Shown here piece after piece: positions 18,816-26,933 of a DNA stretch of 64,000 bases. Each line of letters starts with the position of its first letter. Position 1 is the stretch's first letter. The notes under the pieces were generated by a model that was not told the origin of the DNA, did not search any database, and saw nothing but the letters and a program-made list of their open reading frames with translations. The stretch spans positions 1-64,000 of the forward strand of contig NZ_SSNW01000019.1 of the NCBI RefSeq assembly GCF_004801315.1, read 5' to 3'. A program made the position numbers and the translations under genes. The stretch comes from Deinococcus sp. Arct2-2 (GTDB lineage Bacteria; Deinococcota; Deinococci; Deinococcales; Deinococcaceae).

Positions 18816-19572
18816 GGTCGTCTCCGAGGTAAGCGCGAATCACGTCTGGATGGGCCGCCACCGCTGCTGGGGTGCCTTCGGCCAGCAGCTCGCCGAAGGC
18901 CATGCAGATCACGTGATCCGACAAGGTCATGATCACGTGCATGATGTGTTCCACCATCACGATGCCGAGGCCCGACTGCGCGAGTTCGCGGATCAGGGCC
19001 ACCATTTCCTGCTGGGCCGGCGGATTCAGGCCCGCGATGCTTTCATCGAGGAACAAGAGGCGGGGTTCCAGCGCCAGCGCTTTGGCGAGTTCGAGGCGGC
19101 GGCGGCGGGCCAGATTCAGTTCGGCGGCGGGCTGCGCGGCGCGGTCGGCCAGGCCCACGCGCTCCAGCACAGCGTAGGCGTGGTCTTCGGCGGCGCGGCC
19201 CCGGTGCCGCAGGAAGGCCGCCACCAGCACGTTTTCCAGCACGCTCAGGTCCTCAAAAGGGCGCTCGACCTGAAAGGTGCGGGCCATGCCCAGCCGCGAG
19301 CGGGCCTGCGGCTGCAAGTGCGTAATGTCGCGCCCAGCCAGCGTGACCCGGCCTTCACTGAGGCGCACGAACCCGGTCAGGCCGTTGAACAGCGTGGTTT
19401 TGCCTGCACCGTTGGGGCCGATCAGGCCCAGAATCTCGCCGGGGCGCACGCTGAGGTTGATGTTTTTGACAGCGGTGACGCCCCCAAACCGAATGGTGAC
19501 GCCCTGAGCGGTCAGGAGCGGCGCGGCCTTGACCCCCGCCGCCGACAGGCTGGAAGCAGTCAGGCCCGTCAC
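18808..19572 (-). CDS. livG: Branched-chain amino acid-type ABC transporter ATPase LivG
   Basis: This is a 254-residue ATPase. Walker A is GPNGAGKTT, the Q-loop region is RTFQVERPFEDLSV, and Walker B is LLFLDESI followed by AGLNP with a switch His in MVEHIMHV. The ABC signature is unusual: the expected LSxG-Q stretch reads LNLARRRR, without the glycine. The rest of the family pattern (RRLELAKALALEPR) is intact, so the gene is not obviously broken. It overlaps livM upstream by four bases (ATGA) and livF downstream. It pairs with LivF at the membrane. Confidence 0.88.
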   Translation of the reverse strand: MTGLTASSLSAAGVKAAPLLTAQGVTIRFGGVTAVKNINLSVRPGEILGLIGPNGAGKTTLFNGLTGFVRLSEGRVTLAGRDITHLQPQARSRLGMARTFQVERPFEDLSVLENVLVAAFLRHRGRAAEDHAYAVLERVGLADRAAQPAAELNLARRRRLELAKALALEPRLLFLDESIAGLNPPAQQEMVALIRELAQSGLGIVMVEHIMHVIMTLSDHVICMAFGELLAEGTPAAVAAHPDVIRAYLGDDHD

Positions 19573-20594
19573 CTGTTCACGCCCAGCTTCAGGCCGCCGC
19601 GCCGGAACAGGCCCATCAGGCCGTTGGGCGCGTAGATGGTGACCACGAGGATCAGCACGCCGTAGATCAGCAGGTTGGCGTTGCTGAACACCGTACGGAA
19701 GACTTCGCCAAAAATGCTGAGCAGCAACGCGCCGATCAGGGGCCCCTGAATCGAGGTGCGCCCGCCGATGATCGCCATCAGCGCGATCTGCACGCTGATC
19801 GGGAGTTCCAGCAGGGTGTGCGGCTCGAAGGCTTGCAGGTAGATGGCGTAAATGCTGCCGCCCAGCGCGGTCAAGGCGGCGCTGATCATAAAGGCGATCA
19901 GTTTCATGCGGGTGGGATCGATGCCGAGTGCCCGCGCGCCGTCTTCATCCTCGCGCACAGCTTGGAGGCCGTACCCCAGCCGCGAGCGCCGAATCAGGTG
20001 CGTGACCACGAGGGTCAGCAGCACGAAGGCGAACGCGAGGCCGTATTCCACTTTGCGGTCAAACAGATCAAGGCCAAACAGGGTCGGCAGTTCGGGCATG
20101 AACAGCCCTTCGGAACTGCCCGTCCATTCCGAATTGATGGCCACCAGCCGCAGCACCAGCGCCACGGCGATGGTCGACAGGGTGAAATAACTGCCCCGCA
20201 GCCGGAAGGTGAGGCCGCCCCAGACTGCGGCCAGCGCCACCGCCACCACCATGCCGATCAGTGCGCCCCACCACGGAGCCAGGGGGGCGGGGAGGAAGGC
20301 GGGCAGGCGTTCGGGCGTGGCCAGCAGCGTCATGGTGTACGCGCCGATGCCCAGCAGCGCGGCGTGTCCGAGGCTGGTTTGCCCGGCCCAGCCGCCCAGA
20401 ATATTCCAGCTCATGGCCAGTCCCGCAAAAATCAGGGTGGACACGCCAAAGTTCATGGCCTTGCCGAACACGAGGGGATACAGCGCCATGACGAGCAGCA
20501 GCGCCCCCGAGAGCCACAGGTTGCCGAACGTCAGGGCGCGGGGGCGGGGAAGGGTTGCGGCGGTTGTCATAGGAGGTCCCGTTGAGCAGTGCAT
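19569..20594 (-). CDS. livM: Branched-chain amino acid-type ABC transporter permease LivM
   Basis: This is a protein of up to 341 residues with about nine membrane helices. Family motifs: ILGGWAGQTSLGHAALLGIG near residue 65, and the cytoplasmic coupling loop SRLGYGLQAVREDEDGARAL GID-type near residue 210. It forms the channel with LivH. The first ATG (20594) adds eight residues to an alternative ATG at 20570; neither has a good ribosome site, so the start is uncertain. There is a 106-base gap to livH upstream, without a clear promoter. Confidence 0.88.
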   Translation of the reverse strand: MHCSTGPPMTTAATLPRPRALTFGNLWLSGALLLVMALYPLVFGKAMNFGVSTLIFAGLAMSWNILGGWAGQTSLGHAALLGIGAYTMTLLATPERLPAFLPAPLAPWWGALIGMVVAVALAAVWGGLTFRLRGSYFTLSTIAVALVLRLVAINSEWTGSSEGLFMPELPTLFGLDLFDRKVEYGLAFAFVLLTLVVTHLIRRSRLGYGLQAVREDEDGARALGIDPTRMKLIAFMISAALTALGGSIYAIYLQAFEPHTLLELPISVQIALMAIIGGRTSIQGPLIGALLLSIFGEVFRTVFSNANLLIYGVLILVVTIYAPNGLMGLFRRGGLKLGVNR

Positions 20595-20700
20595 GGGCTG
20601 TTCAGTGCGGGCGGAGCGAGAAGGAAGAACAGTGCCGTCCAGAATGAAGTTCTTGCGGCGGTGATGTTCTGCCGCACGAACGGAGGGGCCGGAAGGCGCT

Positions 20701-21588
20701 TCATACCCGTTTCACCGTCTTGCCAAACAGCCCTTCAGGACGCAGCAGCAACACCAGGAGGAAGGCGATCAAGCCGTAGGCGTCGCGGTAATTGTTGCTG
20801 ATATAAAACGCCCCCAGCGACTCGATCACGCCCAGCACCAGCCCGCCCGCCACCGCGCCTGGCAGGTTGCCGAGGCCGCCCAGCACGGTCACGATAAAAG
20901 CTTTGGTGGTGTAATTTTCGCCTACTGTGGGAAAGGTGTACAGCAGCGGCATCAGCAGCACGCCCGCGATGGCTGCGAACGCCACGCCCAGCCCGAACAC
21001 GATCGCCTGAATCTGGGTGGTTTTGACGCCCTGCAGCTCGGCCCCCAGCGGGTTTTGGGCAGTGGCCCGGATGGCGCGGCCCAGTTCGGTGCGGTAGAGC
21101 AGCAGATTGAGCCCCACGATGGCCACCAGGGTGCCCAGTCCCGCCACCAAGAGCGGAATGCTGATCTGCACGCCCGCAAACTGGAAGGTGGTGGTGGCAT
21201 ACGGCACGTTGATGCTCTGCGGCTGCGCCCCGAAGGTCAGCAGCAGCGTGTTGCTCACGATCAGGCCTAGCCCTAGCGTTGCCAGCATCGAGCCTTCGCC
21301 CAGTCGGTCGCCCAAGCGCGCCAGCACGAAGCGCTGAATCAGGAACCCGAGGGCGAATCCGGCGGGCGCGACCACCAGCAAGCTGAGGTACGGATCGATG
21401 TTGAACGCCTTGAACAGCGCCAGCGTAATGAACATGCCGATGGCCAGAAAGTCGCCGTGCGCGAAGTTGATGACTTTCATGACGCCGAAGATCAGGCTCA
21501 GGCCCGTGCCGATCAGGGCGTAGAGGCCGCCCGTCAGCAGGCCCTGAACCAGCGTTTGAAAGAAGGCGGTGACTGAGGCTGAGTCCAT
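20701..21588 (-). CDS. livH: Branched-chain amino acid-type ABC transporter permease LivH
   Basis: This is a 295-residue permease with about eight membrane helices. Family signatures: LLTGGLYALIGTGLSLIFGV, MKVINFAHGDFLAIGMFI, and the coupling loop ELGRAIRATAQNPLGAELQG. ATG 21588 is supported by AAGGAG six bases upstream; the frame opens five codons earlier. It is followed by livM and preceded by the binding-protein gene with a 143-base gap. Confidence 0.9.
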   Translation of the reverse strand: MDSASVTAFFQTLVQGLLTGGLYALIGTGLSLIFGVMKVINFAHGDFLAIGMFITLALFKAFNIDPYLSLLVVAPAGFALGFLIQRFVLARLGDRLGEGSMLATLGLGLIVSNTLLLTFGAQPQSINVPYATTTFQFAGVQISIPLLVAGLGTLVAIVGLNLLLYRTELGRAIRATAQNPLGAELQGVKTTQIQAIVFGLGVAFAAIAGVLLMPLLYTFPTVGENYTTKAFIVTVLGGLGNLPGAVAGGLVLGVIESLGAFYISNNYRDAYGLIAFLLVLLLRPEGLFGKTVKRV

Positions 21589-21731
21589 GCAGGCTCCTTG
21601 CAAACAGGGGAGAGGGGCGGAGAAAAGAGCACAGCGGGCAAGAGTGGCCCTGCGGCGCGGCGCAGCGGGGCTGCTGCGGGGCCGCGCCGGGCACGTGGAG
21701 CAGGTCAGTCAGGCTTCAGGACTGAGGCTCT

Positions 21732-22901
21732 TCAGCGTTCAAACTTGATGGGGCGGGGCACGACGCTCTTGGGGTAGATCGGCACGAACGCGCCGCCCTG
21801 CACCTGCTGGGCCACCATCGCCAGCGGGTTTTGGTTGCGGAAGCCGTCGTAGTCTTTAAACTGCACCGGGCCAAACGCGGTGGTCATGTTGAGGGCGTTC
21901 AGCGCGGCCTTGACTTTCTCGCGGTCGGTGCTGCCTGCCTTGCGAATGGCTTCGGCCGCCACGATCACGCCCGCGTAGGCCTGCGCCGCGTGATAGCTGG
22001 GCTCTTGGCCGCCCAGCGCGGTTTTCAGGTCCACATTCAGTTTCTGCACGCCCGCGTAGCGCAGCTGCGGCACCCACGCGGTGGCCGTGATGACGCTCTC
22101 GCCCGCGCTGCCGCTGTCTTTAATAAAGTCGGGCAGCGCAAAGCCCGCCGCGCCGCCCGCAAACAGCCGGGGTTTGACGCCCACTTCCCGCGCCTGCCGC
22201 ATCAGGGCCACGCTGTCTTCGGCGTAGCTGACCATCAAGATGCCGTCGGGGTTTTTGGCCTTGATGCGGTTCAGCACAGGCCGGAAATCGGTCAGGCCTT
22301 TGTCGTAGCGCTGGTCTTCCACGATGGTGATGTTGTACAGCTTGGCAAAGTCCTGCGCGGCGTCGGCCACGCTCTTCTCAAAGGCTCCGGTGCCGGCGAT
22401 GATCGCCACGCTCTTGAATTTGTTGTCGCGGAAGATATTGAAAATCACGCGGGCGTACTCGGTGGCCGGCTGGTTCAGCCGGAAAATATAGTCGCTGCCG
22501 GGCTTGGTGATGTCGTCGCCGCTGCTGGTCACGATCAGGTTGGGCACCTTCTGGCGGGCCAAATACTGCGCCTGCGCCTTCACGAGGCTGCTGGAATACT
22601 CGTTGATGACCAGCGGCACGCCCGCATTCACGAGGCGCTCGGCGGCGGCCAGGCCCTTGTTCACGTCGCTGGCATTGTCTTCGATCAGCAGCTCGATTTT
22701 GCGCCCGTTGATGCCGCCTTTGCGGTTGACTTCGGCCACCCCCACCTTGAACCCGGCCAACTGCATCTTGCCGAATTCGGCGAAGCGGCCCGTGACCGAG
22801 GTGATGGCTCCAATTTTGATTGTCCCAGTGCTGCTCTGGGCGCTGGCGGGGAGGGCCAGCAGGGGCGTCAGGGCGAGGGTGAGGAAGGTAACTTTACGCA
22901 T
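21732..22901 (-). CDS. livK: Branched-chain amino acid-type ABC transporter substrate-binding protein
   Basis: This is a 389-residue periplasmic-binding protein. It has a signal peptide (KVTFLTLALTPLLALPASAQ, cleavage after ASA) and the Leu/Ile/Val-binding fold: IKIGAITSVTGRFAEFGKMQ, EVNRKGGINGRKIELLIEDN, and GTGAFEKSVADAAQDFAKLY. A good ribosome site (TAGGAGC) precedes the ATG. It is the first transporter gene after the GntR regulator. Relatives bind branched-chain amino acids, amides or aromatic acids, and the sequence alone does not decide which. Confidence 0.88.
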   Translation of the reverse strand: MRKVTFLTLALTPLLALPASAQSSTGTIKIGAITSVTGRFAEFGKMQLAGFKVGVAEVNRKGGINGRKIELLIEDNASDVNKGLAAAERLVNAGVPLVINEYSSSLVKAQAQYLARQKVPNLIVTSSGDDITKPGSDYIFRLNQPATEYARVIFNIFRDNKFKSVAIIAGTGAFEKSVADAAQDFAKLYNITIVEDQRYDKGLTDFRPVLNRIKAKNPDGILMVSYAEDSVALMRQAREVGVKPRLFAGGAAGFALPDFIKDSGSAGESVITATAWVPQLRYAGVQKLNVDLKTALGGQEPSYHAAQAYAGVIVAAEAIRKAGSTDREKVKAALNALNMTTAFGPVQFKDYDGFRNQNPLAMVAQQVQGGAFVPIYPKSVVPRPIKFER

Positions 22902-22937
22902 GGCAGGCTCCTAGAGGAAAGGGATGAGAGGGCGGCG

Positions 22938-23591
22938 TCATTGGGGGCGGTGGTGGGCGGCGACGGTTCCGGCCACGCGGGTGAGGTGGGCGTGCATAGC
23001 GAGTTCGGCGGCGGGGCCGTCACGTTGACGGAGGGCGCGCTCGATCTCGCGGTGTTCCTCGTGGCTTTGTTTGAGGTGCCAGCTCTCGTTGATGTGCAGC
23101 GGCCCCGCCAGCCGCATTTCGCGCGACAGCAGTTCGGCGTGCCGTGCCAGCCGCCGGTTGCCGCTGGTCTGCACGATGATCTGATGAAAGCGGGCGTCGA
23201 GTTCCCGGAATCCCCGCCAGTCGCCGATGGCGGCGGCGCCCTGGGCGTCCAGGACGCCCCGCAGCGCAGTCAGGTCGGTGCTGCTCATGCGGGCGGCGGC
23301 CAGCCGGGCGGCGAGGCTGTCCATGCTGGCCCGCAATTCGTACAGTTCCAGCAGATCGGCCAGCGTGAGGTTGACGACTTCCACGCCGCGCCGCGAGTGT
23401 TCGATGGCCAGCCCTTCGCCCACCAGCAGCAGCACGGCTTCGCGCACCGGAGAGCGGCTGACCTCCAGTTGCCGGGCGAGTTCCGGCACGCTCAGGCGGC
23501 TGCCCGGCGCAAGTTCCCCGCTCAGGATTGCGCCGCGCAACTGCTCGCGGACGATATCCACGACCCGTGCGCTGGCGACTGGTTTGAGCAA
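22938..23591 (-). CDS. GntR-family regulator, FadR/FCD subfamily
   Basis: This is a protein of about 217 residues. The N-terminal winged helix shows the GntR pattern (REQLRGAILSGELAPGSRLS, VPELARQLEVSRSPVREAVL). The all-helical FCD effector domain follows, with metal-ligand-like residues in ELDARFHQIIV, SHEEHREIE and AMHAHLTRV. These regulators usually repress transport or catabolic genes until an organic acid binds. It is the first gene of the Liv operon, so it probably controls it. The frame opens at TTG 23597; TTG 23591 was preferred because GGGAGG lies seven bases before it. Confidence 0.85.
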   Translation of the reverse strand: MLKPVASARVVDIVREQLRGAILSGELAPGSRLSVPELARQLEVSRSPVREAVLLLVGEGLAIEHSRRGVEVVNLTLADLLELYELRASMDSLAARLAAARMSSTDLTALRGVLDAQGAAAIGDWRGFRELDARFHQIIVQTSGNRRLARHAELLSREMRLAGPLHINESWHLKQSHEEHREIERALRQRDGPAAELAMHAHLTRVAGTVAAHHRPQ

Positions 23592-24064
23592 TGTCAACCC
23601 TCCCTTTCACCGCGTAGACCAGGCTACAGGTGCTTAGAACTTGTTAAGTTGTGGAACGAGCTTGAGTGTTACATGCAACAGGTAAAAACACAAGCGGGCG
23701 AAGGGGGGAGCAAGCGTGCAGTGATTTTCGCCCGTTAAAAGGTCTTGTGCAGACCACAGAACCAGTCTGCTGGAACGGCCCGCTGCTCTGGCTCAATCTG
23801 GGTAGAGGTTGGAGCGGCGTTCCGATCGAAAGCCGTGCATTCCTGCCTTTAGTCCAAGCGGAGCAAGTCAGAAAACCGCGGATTCCGCGTTCTGGAGCCG
23901 GAAGCAGTGTCTTTCAAACTTGTGGAGGCAGGGCGTGGAGTCCGCTTGATCCGGCCCTAGTCCAATTCCCGTTCGTCCAGCCCGGACTGATCAAAGTGGC
24001 CAGCTGATGCCCGCCTGCATTTCGTCTTCGCCCTCTCAGCTTTCCAAGTGACCCTGACTTTGAG
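23592..24064 (-). promoter_or_regulatory. Promoter region of the GntR-Liv operon
   Basis: This is 473 bases between the GntR gene and the end of rep1. It holds two palindromes: AACTTGTTAAGTT at 23638-23650 and TGTTACATGCAACA at 23667-23680. These would lie at or upstream of the minus-strand promoter. The remainder, up to the rep1 stop, shows nothing recognisable. Confidence 0.5.
23638..23650. promoter_or_regulatory. Candidate GntR operator AACTTGTTAAGTT
   Basis: This is a perfect palindrome with 5-base arms (AACTT/AAGTT) about 45 bases upstream of the regulator start. FadR-type GntR proteins recognise short palindromes with a GT-N(2-3)-AC core, which this resembles loosely. A second near-palindrome, TGTTACATGCAACA, lies 16 bases further upstream. 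Autoregulation is inferred. Confidence 0.4.
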
Positions 24065-25375
24065 CTACAAGGAAATACCGAGCAGCGCCGCCGCCAGTGG
24101 CAGGGCTTCGGTGCCCGGCCGGCTCAAGGCGTCACGGAGGAGCGGTAAGCGCTCGTCTGGCAGCCCAGTCAAGGCCGACGTCACCTGTGCCGACAGCGGT
24201 TGTCCGGGGGTCAGACGTACCTTGAGCAGCATGGTCACTGACGCACGCAGATCAGGCTCCGGCATGGGCGGCGAGACCGGCAGCTTGGCAGCCTTCTTAA
24301 CGGGTTGCTTGGGTGGTTCGGTGGCCGCGAAGCCCCATTTGTCTGGATTGCGAACCGCGTCCACCACGGCAGCGGCCAAGGAGCGGGGCCGCCACCCACC
24401 GCCAAGCCGTTGATCGATGGTTTGCAGCGCGGGCCAGATCCGGGTGGGATGGTCGGCGGCCAACGCCTCCGCGACGGGCCGGGTGACGCCCCGCGCCATC
24501 AACAGCTCGACCAGTTCCGGCTCAGGAGCAGCTTGAAACACGTACTGTACCTGTCCAGCGCGGCCCCGGCCTATGATTTCAGCCGAGTGTAGGTAACCTT
24601 CGTCGATCAGGCGGTGGTGCGAGAGATCCAAGGTGCGTTTCGCATTGTCGACCCGTTCTGACTCCAGCCCGCAGGCGGCCAACCAGTCCCGCAGCGGCAG
24701 GGAAAGGGAATTGACCAAAGAGCCGTCCTGCTGAATGCGGTGGGCCTGCAAGATCCGGTAGAGACTCCGGGCAGGAGGCTGGCCAAAGCGGGCCATCAGT
24801 TCACCGTCCAACATCTGAAAAAATCCAGCCCGAATCGAGGCAGCAAACGTCTCCGTAAACGTGAGGCGGATCGGCACGCTCTCACTCATCTCGCGGTCTT
24901 GGAAGGGCCGGGTCTGTCCAGAACTGTGATCTACCAGACGCAGATCCGAAACCAAGCCGGTGATCTCCGTGACGCCTCGGTGTAAGCCCTTCTTGCTGTC
25001 CCAACGGCTCCGGACGATACTCCACTGCACCCCGGAAATTCGGAGGATCGATTCCCGTAACCGGGCGTAGGCGGCTCCCCCTTTGGACGAGCCAGACAAT
25101 TCCAGAACTGCGGCTGGGAGCACTTCGATGCGGTTGTTCTCGGGACAGCCCGCCCGGAAAAACAGGGTTTGGAGAGCCAGCAACACGTCTGCATCAGTGC
25201 CGTGGGGCCGTCCATACAGCGCGTTGCCGATTACCCGGTACGCGACGCCGTCAATGGTGTACTCCACTTCCCAATTGGTGTTTTCTGCAGGCATGTCTCG
25301 CTGCACGCTCACAATGCCCGCCCGCGTCAAATCGAGTTCGTTGATCCGGATATCCACTTGGGTTGAGTCTATCAA
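24065..25375 (-). CDS. Plasmid replication initiator protein, replicon 1
   Basis: This is a 436-residue protein of the RepA-like initiator type found on Deinococcus plasmids. Recognisable segments: PHGTDADVLLALQTLFFRAG (shared with the second initiator at 43402), GQPPARSLYRILQAHR, and a winged-helix-like middle (RTLDLSHHRLIDEGYLHSAE). The C-terminal third is Pro/Lys-rich then helical. It would bind the iterons immediately upstream and open the origin. The start is TTG 25375, with AAGGG just upstream; GTG 25357 is possible. No ParA/ParB genes were seen next to it. Confidence 0.85.
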   Translation of the reverse strand: MIDSTQVDIRINELDLTRAGIVSVQRDMPAENTNWEVEYTIDGVAYRVIGNALYGRPHGTDADVLLALQTLFFRAGCPENNRIEVLPAAVLELSGSSKGGAAYARLRESILRISGVQWSIVRSRWDSKKGLHRGVTEITGLVSDLRLVDHSSGQTRPFQDREMSESVPIRLTFTETFAASIRAGFFQMLDGELMARFGQPPARSLYRILQAHRIQQDGSLVNSLSLPLRDWLAACGLESERVDNAKRTLDLSHHRLIDEGYLHSAEIIGRGRAGQVQYVFQAAPEPELVELLMARGVTRPVAEALAADHPTRIWPALQTIDQRLGGGWRPRSLAAAVVDAVRNPDKWGFAATEPPKQPVKKAAKLPVSPPMPEPDLRASVTMLLKVRLTPGQPLSAQVTSALTGLPDERLPLLRDALSRPGTEALPLAAALLGISL

Positions 25376-25464
25376 AGCCCTTAAAAAAGAATTGATTTGA
25401 TCAATCAGGACGCGGATATGCAGCCTTTATGCATTGGCTGGGCGCACAGTTGGCTGATGATATA
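25376..25464 (-). promoter_or_regulatory. Leader between iterons and rep1
   Basis: This short AT-rich stretch upstream of the TTG start contains ATTGATTTGATCAAT (6-base arms, 3-base centre) around 25391-25405. The palindrome overlaps the likely rep1 promoter and could serve autoregulation. Confidence 0.4.
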
Positions 25465-25719
25465 CCTCATTTTGGACGATGCAATCCCTCAGTTAAGACG
25501 ATGCAATCCCTCACTCTAGACGGTTCGGTTCCTCAACTGAGACGACGCAACTCCTCACTTTAGACGAGCATTATCGGCGAGACTCCACTGGCTTAGGCGA
25601 TCTTGGCTGTGCTCAATCGTTCAGAGTGAGGAACACTATCGCTCAGAGTGAGGGATTTCACCGCTCAAAGTGAGGATAAAGGTCGTCTGGAGTGAGGGAT
25701 TCAGGCGTTCAAAGTGAGG
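25465..25719. repeat. Replication origin 1: five plus five opposed iterons, 22-bp period
   Basis: Five copies of CCTCACTYTRGACG-type sequence start at 25465, 25487, 25509, 25531 and 25553, exactly 22 bases apart. After a 51-base spacer, five copies in the opposite orientation (CGYTCARAGTGAGG) start at 25618, 25640, 25662, 25684 and 25706, again exactly 22 apart. Copies vary at two to four positions. Two helical turns of spacing put all sites of each block on one face of the DNA, as expected for initiator binding. The array lies directly upstream of rep1. Confidence 0.9.
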
Positions 25720-26933
25720 GATTTGCGGGTGTGGGAAGGGTAAGAAAGCTGTGTTTTCGCCGTTTCAAAGCCGAGACTAAGACCCCATTTCAGACCAAGT
25801 CATAGGGCTGTCAACCCGACGGGAGGGAACAGGAGCAAGCACGGACAATACGCTGTAGAAGTTAGGCGTCTTCAGAGGGACGGACAGCTTGCGCCTGCCC
25901 CTATGGGCGCCGTCTTGGGCTGAACAGCGACTCCCTTTCTGCAGCGCAGACGCGCGGCTGGTGGCCGTATCCAATTGCAGAGCGTACGCACGTCAGATAG
26001 ACGCGCGATTGTTCAGCAGATTCCGTACGGGCACCAAGGAGGCCAGCAGCAGGGCCAGCATTTGGGCGTCGTTCACCGAAATAGTGTTTCGTGGCTCCAC
26101 AATGGACTCGACGAATGACGGCGCGACGTACTCATTTATGGTGGGGAGGAGACTGCGTCATGTCAGGTGGTCATGGGCATAGCTGGTGCCCACGTCCTTA
26201 CGGGGGATGACTTCATGTAGTCAGGTTGCTCGCGAGTCGTCCGGATGAGGTGGCTGGGGTGCCTTTTCACTGATGGCAAGCTGAGTCACTGGCCGATTCA
26301 CTCTAGTTTGAGAGGTGGGGCTACGCGTAGCGCATCTGTCCACCCTGACAGACAACCGCTCTCTTGCGGCAAAATCTGTTCTTTAGGCGGCCTTGTTAAG
26401 TAGCCGCCTGCAGCACCGATATAAAGGCTCTTAGAATCACGCAAGCTAAAGACAAAACTGCTGCAGTAGGTGCCGCTCGCCGCCAACTGATGTTGGAAGA
26501 AAATATACGCTTTGTCGCTGGAGCTCACTTCTGGGGTGGGACCTGCGGTGAAGGTAGTTTCTCCCCCGTCTCAGTTGGCTTCCCTGGCCTGCGAGCGCGC
26601 TGAGGTGTATCCTCATGTTGCTGTCCCGTGAGCGCATCACCTCCTTTTTGCACCCGGAATTGCTGTCTGGGTGCTTTCGTTTTCTCCTGTAGTGCCTTTG
26701 GGATGGTCGTCATGCATTCCATCCTTTGGGGGAGACTTCTCGTGAAGCGCCTTGCACTCAGAACAATCTTCCCCTGTGCTCTGTCAGCGCCTTGAATTGA
26801 GAGCGGCCGCCCCATCATTCCAGCACCAGCCTGCTGCGCAGGGCGGCTCCCACTGAGACCAGCTTCCGGGAATCATCAGGGTTCGGGCGGAGTTGGGCGT
26901 GCTCACTTTAAAGTCACCCCAGCGACCCCGGCA
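25720..26933. other. Long stretch without a supported gene beside origin 1
   Basis: This is about 1.2 kb with only short frames lacking motifs or good ribosome sites. A hairpin AGGCGGC (26385-26391) with GCCGCCT (26403-26409) lies at its centre. The region may contain plasmid maintenance sites or decayed genes; nothing more can be supported. Confidence 0.35.

Noticed and set aside
21831..23738. A 635-codon open frame on the plus strand across livK and the GntR gene
   Set aside because: It is antisense to two clear minus-strand genes, is rich in His/Gly/Arg/Gln as expected from the complementary strand of GC-rich codons, and shows no domain.
25465..25719. Possible CRISPR array
   Set aside because: The repeats are short, inverted halfway, and have 8-base gaps, which fits iterons and not spacers.
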